Positions 40,131 through 48,880 of a stretch of DNA of 64,000 nt are shown piece after piece; within the stretch, counting starts at the first letter, position 1; the number at the start of each line of letters is the position of its first letter. This DNA is from Nocardioides scoriae (GTDB taxonomy: Bacteria > Actinomycetota > Actinomycetes > Propionibacteriales > Nocardioidaceae): assembly GCF_900104965.1 (NCBI RefSeq), contig NZ_LT629757.1, forward strand, positions 620,001 through 684,000. The letters run 5' to 3'. The position numbers and the translations under genes are program-made. The notes beneath the pieces were generated by a model. That model was not told the DNA's origin, did not search any database, and saw only the letters and a program-made list of their open reading frames with translations.

Positions 40131-40982
40131 TCAGACGATGGACTTCCCGGGCGCCATCCGACCGGCCACGCGGGCCACGACGTCCTGGTAGCGGGCGCCG
40201 GTGATCCGGCCGAACTGGTGGAGCAGGTGGGCGTCGAGGCCCACGAGCTGGCGCGGCCGCCTGGCCAGCGCGCCCTCGAGGATGATCCGGGCCGCCTTGT
40301 CGGCGGTCATCTTGGCCAGCTTCTGGTCGAAGAAGTCGTCGGTGGCCTGCACGTCGGTGCCGGCGACCTTGCGGCCGTTGCGGGCGATCCCGGTCTTGAT
40401 GCCGCCGGGGTGCACGCAGGTGACCGAGACCGGGTGGCGGTTGACGATCATCTCCTCGCGCAGCGCCTCGGTGAACCCGCGCACGGCGAACTTGGTGGCG
40501 TTGTAGGCGCTCTGGCCGGGGATGCTGATGAGCCCGAACAGGCTCGACACGTTGACGACGTAGCCGTTGCCCGAGGCGATCAGGTGCGGCAGGAACTCCT
40601 TGGTGCCGTGCACGACCCCCATGAAGTTGATGCCGAGGATCCAGTCGAGGTCGTCGTACGTCATCTCCTCGACGTCGCCGGCGTAGCTCACGCCCGCGTT
40701 GTTGACCACCATCGTGACGGTCCCGAATTGCGCGGCGACGGCAGCGGCCCAGTCGACCATCTGCTGGCGGTCGCTCACGTCGACGCGGTCGCTGCGGACC
40801 TCGGCCGCGCCGCCGCGCTCGAGCAGGTCGACGGTCTCGGCCAGCCCGGCCGCGTTGACGTCGGAGATGGCCAGGCGGGCGCCGTGGCGGGCGGCGAGCA
40901 GGGAGATCTCGCGTCCCATGCCGGAGCCGGCGCCGGTGACGACGACGACCTGGTCGCGGAGCTTCTCGAGTCGGGTGCTCAT
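40131..40982 (-). CDS. Short-chain dehydrogenase/reductase
   Basis: 283 residues. Cofactor motif TGAGSGMG at 16-23, NNAG at 94-97, catalytic Ser in VVNVSSL (146-147), and YxxxK as Y160-K164 (YNATK) define a classical SDR. ISDVN after the second strand suggests NAD preference. ATG 40982 overlaps the monooxygenase stop (ATGA). The pair probably works on the same alcohol/ketone: the SDR oxidises an alcohol to the ketone taken by the Baeyer-Villiger enzyme. The substrate is unknown. Confidence 0.88.
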   Translation of the reverse strand: MSTRLEKLRDQVVVVTGAGSGMGREISLLAARHGARLAISDVNAAGLAETVDLLERGGAAEVRSDRVDVSDRQQMVDWAAAVAAQFGTVTMVVNNAGVSYAGDVEEMTYDDLDWILGINFMGVVHGTKEFLPHLIASGNGYVVNVSSLFGLISIPGQSAYNATKFAVRGFTEALREEMIVNRHPVSVTCVHPGGIKTGIARNGRKVAGTDVQATDDFFDQKLAKMTADKAARIILEGALARRPRQLVGLDAHLLHQFGRITGARYQDVVARVAGRMAPGKSIV

Positions 40983-42520
40983 GCTGCGGTCTCCTCCTGG
41001 GGAGTGGTGGTGACGACGTAGGCGTCGCGGTCGAAGCGGGCGAGCTGCGCCCGCAGGGTCAGCAGGCTGCGGGGCCACAGCGTGGTGTTGCGGCCGTGCT
41101 CGTCGAGGTACCAGCTGGCGCAGCCGCCCTGGTGCCACACCGTGCGCTCCATCCTGCGCTGCAGGCGGCTGTTCCACCGGCGCTGCACCTCGGGCCGGGG
41201 CTCGACGGTGGCCAGGCCCTGCTCGGACATGGTGGCCAGCGCGCCCCGGACGTAGCGGATCTGGCTCTCGATGACGAAGACCATCGAGGAGTGGCCCAGG
41301 CCGGTGTTGGGGCCGACGAGCTGGAACAGGTTGGGGAAGCCGGCGATGGTCGTGCCCTTGTACGCCGTCATGCCCTGCTCGCGCCACACGTCGGCCAGGG
41401 TGCGACCGCCCCGGCCCTTGAGGTGGTGGGCGATGGGCTGGTCGGTGGTGTGGAAGCCCGTGGCCACCACGAGCACGTCGACGGGGCGCTCGGTGCCGTC
41501 GGCGGTGACGATGCCGGTCGGGGTGACCCGGGCGATCCGGTCGGTGACCAGGTCGACGTGGTCCTGCGCCAGCGCGGGGTAGTACTCGTTGGAGATCAGC
41601 ACCCGCTTGCAGCCGAGCTTGAAGTCGGGGGTGACCCTCGCCTGCAGGTCGGGGTCGCTGATGCCCTTGCGGATGTTGGCGCGGGCCATCAGCTCGGCCG
41701 GCTTGGCGATGTCGGGCTGCACCGTGAAGGCCGGCACGTAGGTCTCCCGGGCCAGGAACACCCCGAGGCGGTAGAGCCGCTGCAGGCCGGGCACGTGGCG
41801 CAGCGCCTGGCGCTCGACCCAGGAGTACTTCCGGTCCTGCCGCGGGACCACCCAGGGCGCGGTGCGCTGGTAGACGTCGAGGTGGCCGACGGTGCGGGCC
41901 AGCTGCGGCACGATCTGGATGGCGGAGGCGCCGGTGCCGATGACGGCGACCCGCTTGCCGCGCAGGTCGGCGTCGTGGTCCCAGCGCGCGGAGTGGAAGA
42001 CCTCGCCCTCGAAGGAGTCGATGCCCTCGATGTCGGGGAGCCGCGGCTCGGAGAGCCCGCCGGAGCCGGTGACCATCACGTCGGCCGTGACGTCGCCGGC
42101 GTCGGTGCTGACGTGCCAGACCCGGTCGGCCTCGTCCCAGGCGGCGTCCTGCACGGTCACGCCGAAGCGGAACCGGTCGAGCACGCCGGCCTCGCGAGCG
42201 GTGCGCTCGAGGTAGGCGTGGATCTCGGGCTGGGTGGAGAAGGACCGCGTCCAGTCGGGGTTGGGCGCGAAGCTGAAGGAGTAGAGCTGGCTCGGCACGT
42301 CGCAGGCAGCGCCCGGGTAGGTGTTGTCGCGCCAGGTGCCGCCGACGCCGTGGCCCTTGTCCAGCACGACGAAGTCGGTGACCCCGTCCTCGTCCAGCTT
42401 GATCGCGGTGCCGAGGCCCGCGAACCCCGCACCCACGACCAGCACCCGGACGTGGGTGGGCAGGGGAGCGGCGGCCTCGTGGTCCTGGTCGGTCGTGGCG
42501 GCAGTGGTGTCGGTGGACAT
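40979..42520 (-). CDS. Baeyer-Villiger-type flavin monooxygenase
   Basis: 513 residues. The FAD Rossmann motif GAGFAG lies at 30-35, and a second nucleotide motif VIGTGASAIQ at about 195-204 binds NADPH. Between them is the Baeyer-Villiger fingerprint FEGEVFHSARW (170-180), fitting FxGxxxHxxxW. Such enzymes insert oxygen next to a ketone to give esters or lactones. ATG 42520 faces a divergent TetR gene, and the SDR gene overlaps downstream. This is a catabolic module for a cyclic or aliphatic ketone; the actual substrate is not evident. Confidence 0.9.
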   Translation of the reverse strand: MSTDTTAATTDQDHEAAAPLPTHVRVLVVGAGFAGLGTAIKLDEDGVTDFVVLDKGHGVGGTWRDNTYPGAACDVPSQLYSFSFAPNPDWTRSFSTQPEIHAYLERTAREAGVLDRFRFGVTVQDAAWDEADRVWHVSTDAGDVTADVMVTGSGGLSEPRLPDIEGIDSFEGEVFHSARWDHDADLRGKRVAVIGTGASAIQIVPQLARTVGHLDVYQRTAPWVVPRQDRKYSWVERQALRHVPGLQRLYRLGVFLARETYVPAFTVQPDIAKPAELMARANIRKGISDPDLQARVTPDFKLGCKRVLISNEYYPALAQDHVDLVTDRIARVTPTGIVTADGTERPVDVLVVATGFHTTDQPIAHHLKGRGGRTLADVWREQGMTAYKGTTIAGFPNLFQLVGPNTGLGHSSMVFVIESQIRYVRGALATMSEQGLATVEPRPEVQRRWNSRLQRRMERTVWHQGGCASWYLDEHGRNTTLWPRSLLTLRAQLARFDRDAYVVTTTPQEETAA

Positions 42521-42541
42521 GCGTCCACGATCCCAGGGTTG

Positions 42542-42578
42542 TTGAACGTCCGTCAATAAGACTGTTGAAAGAAGTTCA
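42542..42578. promoter_or_regulatory. Candidate TetR operator(s) in the divergent gap
   Basis: The 63-bp gap is AT-rich and holds two imperfect palindromes: TTGAAC (42542-42547) with GTCAA (42552-42556), and TGAA (42566-42569) with TTCA (42575-42578). They lie where a TetR protein would block both promoters. Confidence 0.4.
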
Positions 42579-42583
42579 GTAAC

Positions 42584-43201
42584 ATGGCCCACATGACGAC
42601 GCCCCGGGTCCGCATGTCGCCGGACGCGCGCCGCGAGCAGCTCATCGAGCTCGGCGTGCAGCTGCTGGGGCGGCGTTCGCTGGAGGAGCTCTCGATCGAG
42701 GTGCTCGCCGAGGAGGCCGGGATCTCGCGCGGGCTGCTCTACCACTACTTCGGCGGCAAGCAGGAGTTCCACGTGGCCGTCGTGCGCCGCGCCGCCGACG
42801 ACCTGTTCACCGTCACCGCCCCCCGGGGCAGCGGGAGCCCCCTGGAGCAGCTCGCCGGCTCGCTGGAGCGCTACGTCGACTACGTGCGCGACAACTACGA
42901 GGGCTACGTCTCGCTCGTGCGCGGCGCCGCCGGCGGCCACGAGGCGCTGCGCGAGATCTACGAGGAGTCCCGCACCGCGCTCACCGACCGCCTCTTCGAC
43001 GGCGCCGTCGCGGAGGAGGCCTCCGACCTCGGCCTCACCGACACCCCCACCGTCCGCCTGCTGGTCCGCGGCTGGGCCGCCTTCATGGAGGAGGTCGTCG
43101 TCGAGTGGGTCCGCGACCCCCGCGGCGTCACCCGCGAGGAGCTCCTGCACACCCTCGTGGGCTCCCTCCCCGGCATCCTCGCCCCCCTCCGCCCCGCCTG
43201 A
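42584..43201 (+). CDS. TetR/AcrR-family regulator
   Basis: 205 residues from ATG 42584 (ATG 42593 is also possible). The N-terminal helix-turn-helix includes RREQLIELGVQLL, LAEEAGISRGLLYHYFGGKQEFHVAVV. The remaining helices form the ligand-binding and dimerisation domain. It is divergent from the Baeyer-Villiger/SDR operon with a 63-bp gap holding palindromes, so it is very likely its local repressor, released by the substrate or a product. Confidence 0.88.
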   Translation: MAHMTTPRVRMSPDARREQLIELGVQLLGRRSLEELSIEVLAEEAGISRGLLYHYFGGKQEFHVAVVRRAADDLFTVTAPRGSGSPLEQLAGSLERYVDYVRDNYEGYVSLVRGAAGGHEALREIYEESRTALTDRLFDGAVAEEASDLGLTDTPTVRLLVRGWAAFMEEVVVEWVRDPRGVTREELLHTLVGSLPGILAPLRPA

Positions 43202-43232
43202 CCCCGGGCTGGCGCCCGGGCGCGGGCGGTGG

Positions 43233-44474
43233 TCAGCGGCGCACGAAGACCCACAGCCTGAGCGCCACGAACCGGAGCACCGTGACGGCCAGGTTGGTCG
43301 CCGTGAGGACCAGCACCTCGGCCGTGGGGCCGGGGGAGGCGACCGCGTGGAGCAGGCTGAGGGCGCCGGTGGTGGCGGCGAGGCCGACGGCGAACAGCAG
43401 CAGGCCCTGCAGCTGGTGGCGCACCCGGTCGTGGGGGCCGCGGACGCCGAAGGTGAAGCGGCGGTTGGCGGCGGTGTTGCCGACCGCGGTGAGCAGCAGC
43501 GCCGTGGCGTTGGCCCACCAGGGCGACATCGGCCCGCGGAGCAGGACGTAGAGGACGGCGTACGCCAGGGTCGAGGCGAGGCCGACGACCACGAACATGC
43601 CGAGCTGCAGCCCGAGCCGTCCCCGGCCGGCCTCGGCGCTGGTCCGGCCCAGGCGCTCGCCGATCTCGCGCAGCGGGAGGGTGCCGCGCAGCAGCGCGGT
43701 GCCCAGACGGGCCACCCCGCGGAGGTCGGCGAGCGCGGTGCGGACCAGGTCGACGCTGCTGTCGGGGTCGTCGACCCAGTCCACCGGCACCTCGTGGATC
43801 CGCAGCCCCGACCGCTCGGCCACGACGAGCAGCTCGGTGTCGAAGAACCACGCGTCGTCGCGCACCAGCGGGAGCAGCTCGCGGGCGGCGTCGCGGCGGA
43901 TCGCCTTGAACCCGCACTGGGCGTCGCTGAAGCGGGCGCGCAGCGTCTGGCGCAGGATCAGGTTGTAGCTGCGCGAGACCAGCTCCCGCTTGGCCCCCCG
44001 CTCCACCCGCGAGGTGCGGGCGAGCCGGGAGCCGATGGCGAGGTCGGAGTGGCCGCTGACCAGCGGGGCGACCAGGGGCAGCAGCGCCCGCAGGTCGGTG
44101 GACAGGTCGACGTCCATGTAGACGAGGACGTCGCTCGGCGACTCGCTCCACACCCGCTTGAGGGCCCGGCCGCGTCCCTTCTCGGCCAGGTGGACCACCG
44201 ACACCTCGGGGTGCTGGTGGCTCAGCCGCCGGGCGATCATCGCCGTCTGGTCGGTGCTCGCGTTGTCCGCGATCGTGACGCGCGAGCTCCAGGGCAGCTC
44301 GCGCAGGTGCTCGAGCACCCGCTCCACCGAGGCGGCCAGCTGGGCCTCCTCGTCGTAGACGGGGATGACCACGTCGAGCACCGTCGCCGTCAGCGGCTCC
44401 CGGAGCCCGGCCCCGGGGGTGGCCCCCGGGGCGGGGGCGCCGGCCGGCTCGGCCGGCTCGAGCACCGCGCTCAC
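43233..44474 (-). CDS. GT2 glycosyltransferase fused to a GtrA flippase-like domain
   Basis: 413 residues from GTG 44474, which overlaps the previous stop (GTGA). Residues about 30-265 are a GT-A transferase (LDVVIPVYDEE, ADNASTD, MDVDLSTD, DAQCGFKAIRRD) of the polyprenyl-phosphate glycosyl type. Residues about 285-410 form a GtrA domain with four membrane helices, including ANATALLLTAVGNTAANRRFTFG. The fusion would both make and help flip a polyprenyl-phosphate sugar, supplying the donor for the GT39 protein encoded just upstream. Confidence 0.88.
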   Translation of the reverse strand: MSAVLEPAEPAGAPAPGATPGAGLREPLTATVLDVVIPVYDEEAQLAASVERVLEHLRELPWSSRVTIADNASTDQTAMIARRLSHQHPEVSVVHLAEKGRGRALKRVWSESPSDVLVYMDVDLSTDLRALLPLVAPLVSGHSDLAIGSRLARTSRVERGAKRELVSRSYNLILRQTLRARFSDAQCGFKAIRRDAARELLPLVRDDAWFFDTELLVVAERSGLRIHEVPVDWVDDPDSSVDLVRTALADLRGVARLGTALLRGTLPLREIGERLGRTSAEAGRGRLGLQLGMFVVVGLASTLAYAVLYVLLRGPMSPWWANATALLLTAVGNTAANRRFTFGVRGPHDRVRHQLQGLLLFAVGLAATTGALSLLHAVASPGPTAEVLVLTATNLAVTVLRFVALRLWVFVRR

Positions 44475-46495
44475 TGCACGCCGCCCGAGAGGTCGTAGAC
44501 GGTGGTGCCGCCGACGGTCGTGGCCCTGAAGCTGGCCTCGACCCAGGCGGCGATCTCGTTGCTGCTGTCGCCGCCGGGTCCGCCGCCCATGCCCCCGGAG
44601 GAGGCGATGAAGTAGTGGACCTGGCCGTCGGCGACGTACTGCTGGAACTGCGCGAGCGTCGGGCTCGGGTCGCTGCCGTTGAAGCCGCCGATCGCCATCA
44701 CCGGCTCCTCGCTGGCCAGCTGGTAGCCGGAGGCGTTGTTGCTGCCCACGGCGGCGGCGGCCCAGGTGTAGCCGTCGGCGTCGGTCTGCAGCAGCGCGGT
44801 CATCTCGGCCGAGGAGGTGCTGCCGTTGAGCAGGCCGCCCGCCCCGCCGCCGGTCGCGCCGCCGGTGGTCGCCCCGGGAGGCGTGCCGCCGCGCATCCCG
44901 CCGGGACCACCACCCGTGCCGCCGGGACCACCGCCCGTGGAGGGGCCGGCCGTGGGGATGGAGCCGGTGTGGGGGGTGGCGGCGGTGCTGACGGCGTACG
45001 CCGCGGGGCCGGCGAGCCCGGCGACCAGGGCGACCGCCGCGGCGGCGACGGCCAGCCGACGGGGCAGGTGGCCGGCGACCGAGACGGCCAGGGCGCCGGC
45101 GAGACCGAGGACCAGCACGAGCCACTTCAGCCACGGCACGAAGTCGCCGGCCCGGTCGAGCAGGAACCACGCCAGCGCCGAGGTGAGCGCGACGGTGAAG
45201 GCGAGCACGCCGGAGGCGACGACCGAGTCGCGACGCTCCCACAGGACCCAGGCGCCGGTGCCGACCAGGACGGCGACGGCCGGGGCCAGCGCGACGGTGT
45301 AGTAGGCGTGGAAGATGCCGGCCATGAAGCTGAAGGTGAGGGCGGTGACGACGAGCCAGGTGCCCCACAGCACGAGGGCGGCGCCGACGCGGCGCTGACG
45401 GCGGGCGAACCACAGGGCGGCGGCACCGAGCACCAGGGCGGCGGGCAGCAGCCAGGCGATCTGGCCGCCGATCTCGCTGTCGAACAGGCGCAGCAGACCG
45501 GTCGTGCCCCAGCCGTTGCCGCCGCCGACCGAGCCGGTCTCGTCGCCGTTGAGCCGGCCGAGGCCGTTGTAGCCCAGGGTCAGCTCCAGGATCGAGTTGT
45601 CCTGCGAGCCGCCGATGTAGGGCCGGCTCGAGGCGGGCCACAGCTCGACGATCGCCACCCACCAGCCACCGGCCAGCACCATCGCGCCGAACGCGATCGC
45701 GAGGTGGCCGAGCTTCCTGCCCCAGGAGGTCTGCGCGAAGAGCAGGTAGGCCAGGCCGAGGGCCGGCAGCACGAGGAACGCCTGCAGCATCTTGGCCAGG
45801 AAGGCTGCGCCGACCAGGGCGCCGCCCAGCGCCACCCAGCGCACGGCGTGGCCGGTCGGGACGCGGGTCTCCTCGATGGCGCGCAGCGTGGCCATCGCGG
45901 ACCCGACGAGCAGCAGCACGAGCAGGGCGTCGGGGTTGTTGAAGCGGAACATCAGCACGGCGACGGGGGTCAGCGCCATCACGGTGCCGGCGAGCAGGCC
46001 GGCCGCGGCCGATCCCGTCGTACGCCGGACCAGGCGGTGCAGCAGCCCGACCGTGGCCACGCCCATGAGCGCCTGCGGCACCAGGATGCTCCAGCTGGAC
46101 AGCCCGAAGATCCGGATCGAGAGCGCCATCGGCCACAGCGCCAGCGGCGTCTTGTCGACCGTGATCGAGCTCGCGGCGTCGCTCGAGCCGAAGAAGAAGG
46201 CCTTCCAGGAGGCCGAGCCCGCCTGGGCGGCCGCCGAGTAGAAGGAGTTGGCCCAGCCGCTGGCGCCCAGGCCCCACAGGTAGAGCAGGGCCGTCGCCGC
46301 GAGCAGGCCGAGCAGCGCCGGGCGGGCCCACGCGGGGTCGTCCTGCGAGCCGCGCCAGGCGCGGGCCAGCCGGTCACGACCCCCGGTCGCGCCGGTGGCG
46401 GCTCGGGGTGGGGCGGTCAGGGGGGTGGTCGCCGGGGTCGCCCGCGCGTGGGGACCCGGGACGACGGTCCGGGGAAGGGTGCTCGTGGGTTCCAT
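44471..46495 (-). CDS. GT39/ArnT-like glycosyltransferase (YkcB-type) with Gly-rich linker and external domain
   Basis: 674 residues. About 11-12 membrane helices occupy 58-505; the first loop holds GWANSFYSAAAQAGSASWKAFFFGS and the DKTPLA motif of PMT/ArnT transferases. A glycine/proline-rich linker (about 515-565) leads to a C-terminal external domain (about 568-674). Such enzymes move a sugar from a polyprenyl-phosphate donor to proteins or lipids outside the membrane. It is coupled with the GT2-GtrA donor synthase and lies 68 nt after the two-component kinase gene, so sensing and glycan modification may be linked. Confidence 0.87.
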   Translation of the reverse strand: MEPTSTLPRTVVPGPHARATPATTPLTAPPRAATGATGGRDRLARAWRGSQDDPAWARPALLGLLAATALLYLWGLGASGWANSFYSAAAQAGSASWKAFFFGSSDAASSITVDKTPLALWPMALSIRIFGLSSWSILVPQALMGVATVGLLHRLVRRTTGSAAAGLLAGTVMALTPVAVLMFRFNNPDALLVLLLVGSAMATLRAIEETRVPTGHAVRWVALGGALVGAAFLAKMLQAFLVLPALGLAYLLFAQTSWGRKLGHLAIAFGAMVLAGGWWVAIVELWPASSRPYIGGSQDNSILELTLGYNGLGRLNGDETGSVGGGNGWGTTGLLRLFDSEIGGQIAWLLPAALVLGAAALWFARRQRRVGAALVLWGTWLVVTALTFSFMAGIFHAYYTVALAPAVAVLVGTGAWVLWERRDSVVASGVLAFTVALTSALAWFLLDRAGDFVPWLKWLVLVLGLAGALAVSVAGHLPRRLAVAAAAVALVAGLAGPAAYAVSTAATPHTGSIPTAGPSTGGGPGGTGGGPGGMRGGTPPGATTGGATGGGAGGLLNGSTSSAEMTALLQTDADGYTWAAAAVGSNNASGYQLASEEPVMAIGGFNGSDPSPTLAQFQQYVADGQVHYFIASSGGMGGGPGGDSSNEIAAWVEASFRATTVGGTTVYDLSGGVQ

Positions 46496-46563
46496 GGGGC
46501 AACCGTGGCGGCGCCGGCTGCGTGCCCCGTGTGGCTCGTCTGTGGCAGGCCTGTGAACGGCCC

Positions 46564-48000
46564 TCAGCGGGGCAGCGAGACCGTCAGGGTGGTGTCCCCG
46601 GGCCGCGAGTCGACCGAGGCACGACCGCGGTGGGCCTCGCTGATGGCGGCGACCAGCGAGAGACCGAGGCCGGCGCCGCCCGACGCGCGGGTGCGCGAGG
46701 AGTCGCCGCGCGTGAACCGCTCGAACGCGTGCTCCACCAGCGCCGGTGGGAAGCCGGGGCCGTCGTCGTGCACGCTCACCCGCACCTCGTCGCCCACCAC
46801 GGCGGCGGCGACCGTGACGGTGGTGCCGGGCGGGGTGTGGGCGCGGGCGTTGCCGAGCAGGTTGCGCACCACCTGGTGGAGCCGGTTCTCGTCGCCGGTC
46901 ACGGTCACCGGCTCGTCGGGCAGCTCCAGCTTCCAGTGGTGGGCGGGGGAGAGCACCCGTGCGTCGGTCACCGACTCGAGCAGCAGCAGGGTCACGTCGA
47001 CCTCGGTGCGCTCCAGCGGTCGCCCGGAGTCCAGGCGGGCCAGGAGCAGCAGGTCCTCGACCAGGGCGGACATCCGGTCGGTCTCGGTCTCGACCTTGGT
47101 GAGGGCTCCCGACAGGGCGACCGGGTCGTCCGGCGTACGACGGGACAGCTCGGCGTACCCGTGGATGGTGGCCAGCGGCGTGCGCAGCTCGTGGGAGGCG
47201 TCGGCCACGAACTGGCGGACCTGCTGCTCGCTGCGGTGCCGGGCCTCCAGGGACGACTCGACGTGCACCAGCAGGCTGTTGAGCGCCGACCCGACCCGGC
47301 CCACCTCGGTGCGCTCGTCGGTGAGGTGGGCCGGCACCCGCTCGTCGAGGTCGATGTCGCCGGAGGCGAGGGGGAGCCGCGAGACCCGGTCGGCGGTGGC
47401 CGCGACCTCGTTGAGCGGCCGCAGCTGGCGGCGCACGACGACCGTGCCGAGCCCTGCGGCCACCCCCAGGCCCAGCAGGACCAGCAGTGCCTCGTAGCCG
47501 ACCAGCGTGGCGACGGTCTCGTCGACCGGGTGCGTGGGCAGCCCGCTCACCACGACGGCGCCGTTGGACAGGGCCCGCGTGCTGACCCGGTAGGAGCCCA
47601 GGCCCGGCAGGTCCACGCCGTGGACGTCGTCGTCGGTCGGGACGTCGCCGAGGCGGGCCAGCGCGCGGCTGGAGAGGTCGCGCCGGGTGTTGCTGTCGCG
47701 CTGGAAGACCAGCCCGCCCGACGCGGTCGACGAGCCGGCCGGCTCCAGCACCGCGAAGATCGTGTTCGGCGCCTGGTTGCCGGGCCCGGGCGGTGGGCCG
47801 CCGTCGTCGGCGCCCCGGTTGTCGCGGTCGCCGTCGCCGAAGGCCCGGTTGAGCGAGGACTGGACGTCGCGGTCGAGCTGGGCGAGCTGCTGGTTGCGCA
47901 GCGCCACGGTGCTGACGGCCCCGATGAGGGCCGAGACGACCGCGACGAGCAGGACCGCGGTGACGACGAGCCGGGCGGTCAGGGTGCGGGGCGCCCGCAT
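46564..48000 (-). CDS. Sensor histidine kinase, EnvZ/BaeS-like
   Basis: 478 residues. Two membrane helices (about 10-33 and 166-190) enclose an external sensor of about 130 residues with an Asp/Gly/Pro-rich segment. A HAMP linker, HisKA (DASHELRTPLATI, H270) and HATPase_c (NLLGNARAHT, DDGPGFP, GAGLGLSLV) follow. ATG 48000 overlaps the regulator stop by 1 nt (TGATG). The glycosyltransferase pair follows in the same direction, making it a likely target or partner. Confidence 0.9.
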   Translation of the reverse strand: MRAPRTLTARLVVTAVLLVAVVSALIGAVSTVALRNQQLAQLDRDVQSSLNRAFGDGDRDNRGADDGGPPPGPGNQAPNTIFAVLEPAGSSTASGGLVFQRDSNTRRDLSSRALARLGDVPTDDDVHGVDLPGLGSYRVSTRALSNGAVVVSGLPTHPVDETVATLVGYEALLVLLGLGVAAGLGTVVVRRQLRPLNEVAATADRVSRLPLASGDIDLDERVPAHLTDERTEVGRVGSALNSLLVHVESSLEARHRSEQQVRQFVADASHELRTPLATIHGYAELSRRTPDDPVALSGALTKVETETDRMSALVEDLLLLARLDSGRPLERTEVDVTLLLLESVTDARVLSPAHHWKLELPDEPVTVTGDENRLHQVVRNLLGNARAHTPPGTTVTVAAAVVGDEVRVSVHDDGPGFPPALVEHAFERFTRGDSSRTRASGGAGLGLSLVAAISEAHRGRASVDSRPGDTTLTVSLPR

Positions 48001-48743
48001 CAGCCGGCGTGCGCCGGCTGGTCGACCGGCTTCAGCACGTAACCCGCACCGCGCATGGTGTGGATCATCGGCGCCCGGCCCGCGTCGATCTTCTTGCGCA
48101 GGTAGGAGATGTAGAGCTCGACGACGTTGGCCTGGCCCCCGAAGTCGTAGTTCCAGACGCGGTCGAGGATCTGGGCCTTGCTCAGCACGCGGCGCGGGTT
48201 GCGCATCAGGAAGCGGAGCAGCTCGAACTCGGTCGCGGTCAGCGCGACCTGCTCGCCGCCGCGGCTCACCTCGTGGCTGTCCTCGTCCAGGACGAGGTCG
48301 CCGACCGTGAGGGTGGAGTCGCTGTCGGCCAGGCGGGCGCCGGCGCGGCGCATCAGCGCCCGCAGCCGGGCCACGACCTCCTCCAGCGAGAACGGCTTGG
48401 TGACGTAGTCGTCGCCGCCCGCCGTGAGCCCGGCCACGCGGTCCTCGACCGAGTCGCGGGCGGTGAGGAACAGCACGGGCACGTCGGGCGCCTCGACCCG
48501 CATCCGGCGCAGCACCTCCATGCCGTCGAAGTCGGGCAGCATCATGTCGAGCACCACCGAGTCGGGCCGGAACCGCTTGGCGGCGGCCACCGCCTTGCTG
48601 CCGGTGAGCGCCACCTCGACCTCCCACCCCTCGTAGCGCAGGGCCATGCGCAGCAGCTCCGCGATGTTCTCCTCGTCGTCGACGACCAGCACCCGCAGGG
48701 GCGAGCCGTCGGGGCGGGTCATCTCGGTGGCAGCGTTCTTCAT
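48000..48743 (-). CDS. OmpR/PhoB-type response regulator
   Basis: 247 residues. Receiver with acidic pair VDDEE, phosphoacceptor D66 (VVLDMMLPDFDG) and VTKPF Lys. The winged-helix effector domain occupies about 145-240 (LTATEFELLRFLMRNPRRVLSKAQILDRVW, YISYLRKKID). It is the first gene of a unit with the kinase and the two glycosyltransferase genes. It resembles TrcR/TcrA-like mycobacterial regulators in domain layout only. A divergent gene for a Gly/Pro-rich membrane protein lies upstream at 48881. Confidence 0.9.
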   Translation of the reverse strand: MKNAATEMTRPDGSPLRVLVVDDEENIAELLRMALRYEGWEVEVALTGSKAVAAAKRFRPDSVVLDMMLPDFDGMEVLRRMRVEAPDVPVLFLTARDSVEDRVAGLTAGGDDYVTKPFSLEEVVARLRALMRRAGARLADSDSTLTVGDLVLDEDSHEVSRGGEQVALTATEFELLRFLMRNPRRVLSKAQILDRVWNYDFGGQANVVELYISYLRKKIDAGRAPMIHTMRGAGYVLKPVDQPAHAG

Positions 48744-48880
48744 GCCTCAACTGTGAGCCCGCTGTCCGTGCGAAGTCCATGCCTTCCCTGTGCGTGACCT
48801 GTGAGGTGGTGGCCACACCCGCAGGTGGCGGCCAGCCCGGCCACAGGGTCGTCACAGGTGCGCGTCCGAGGCTGCCACCC

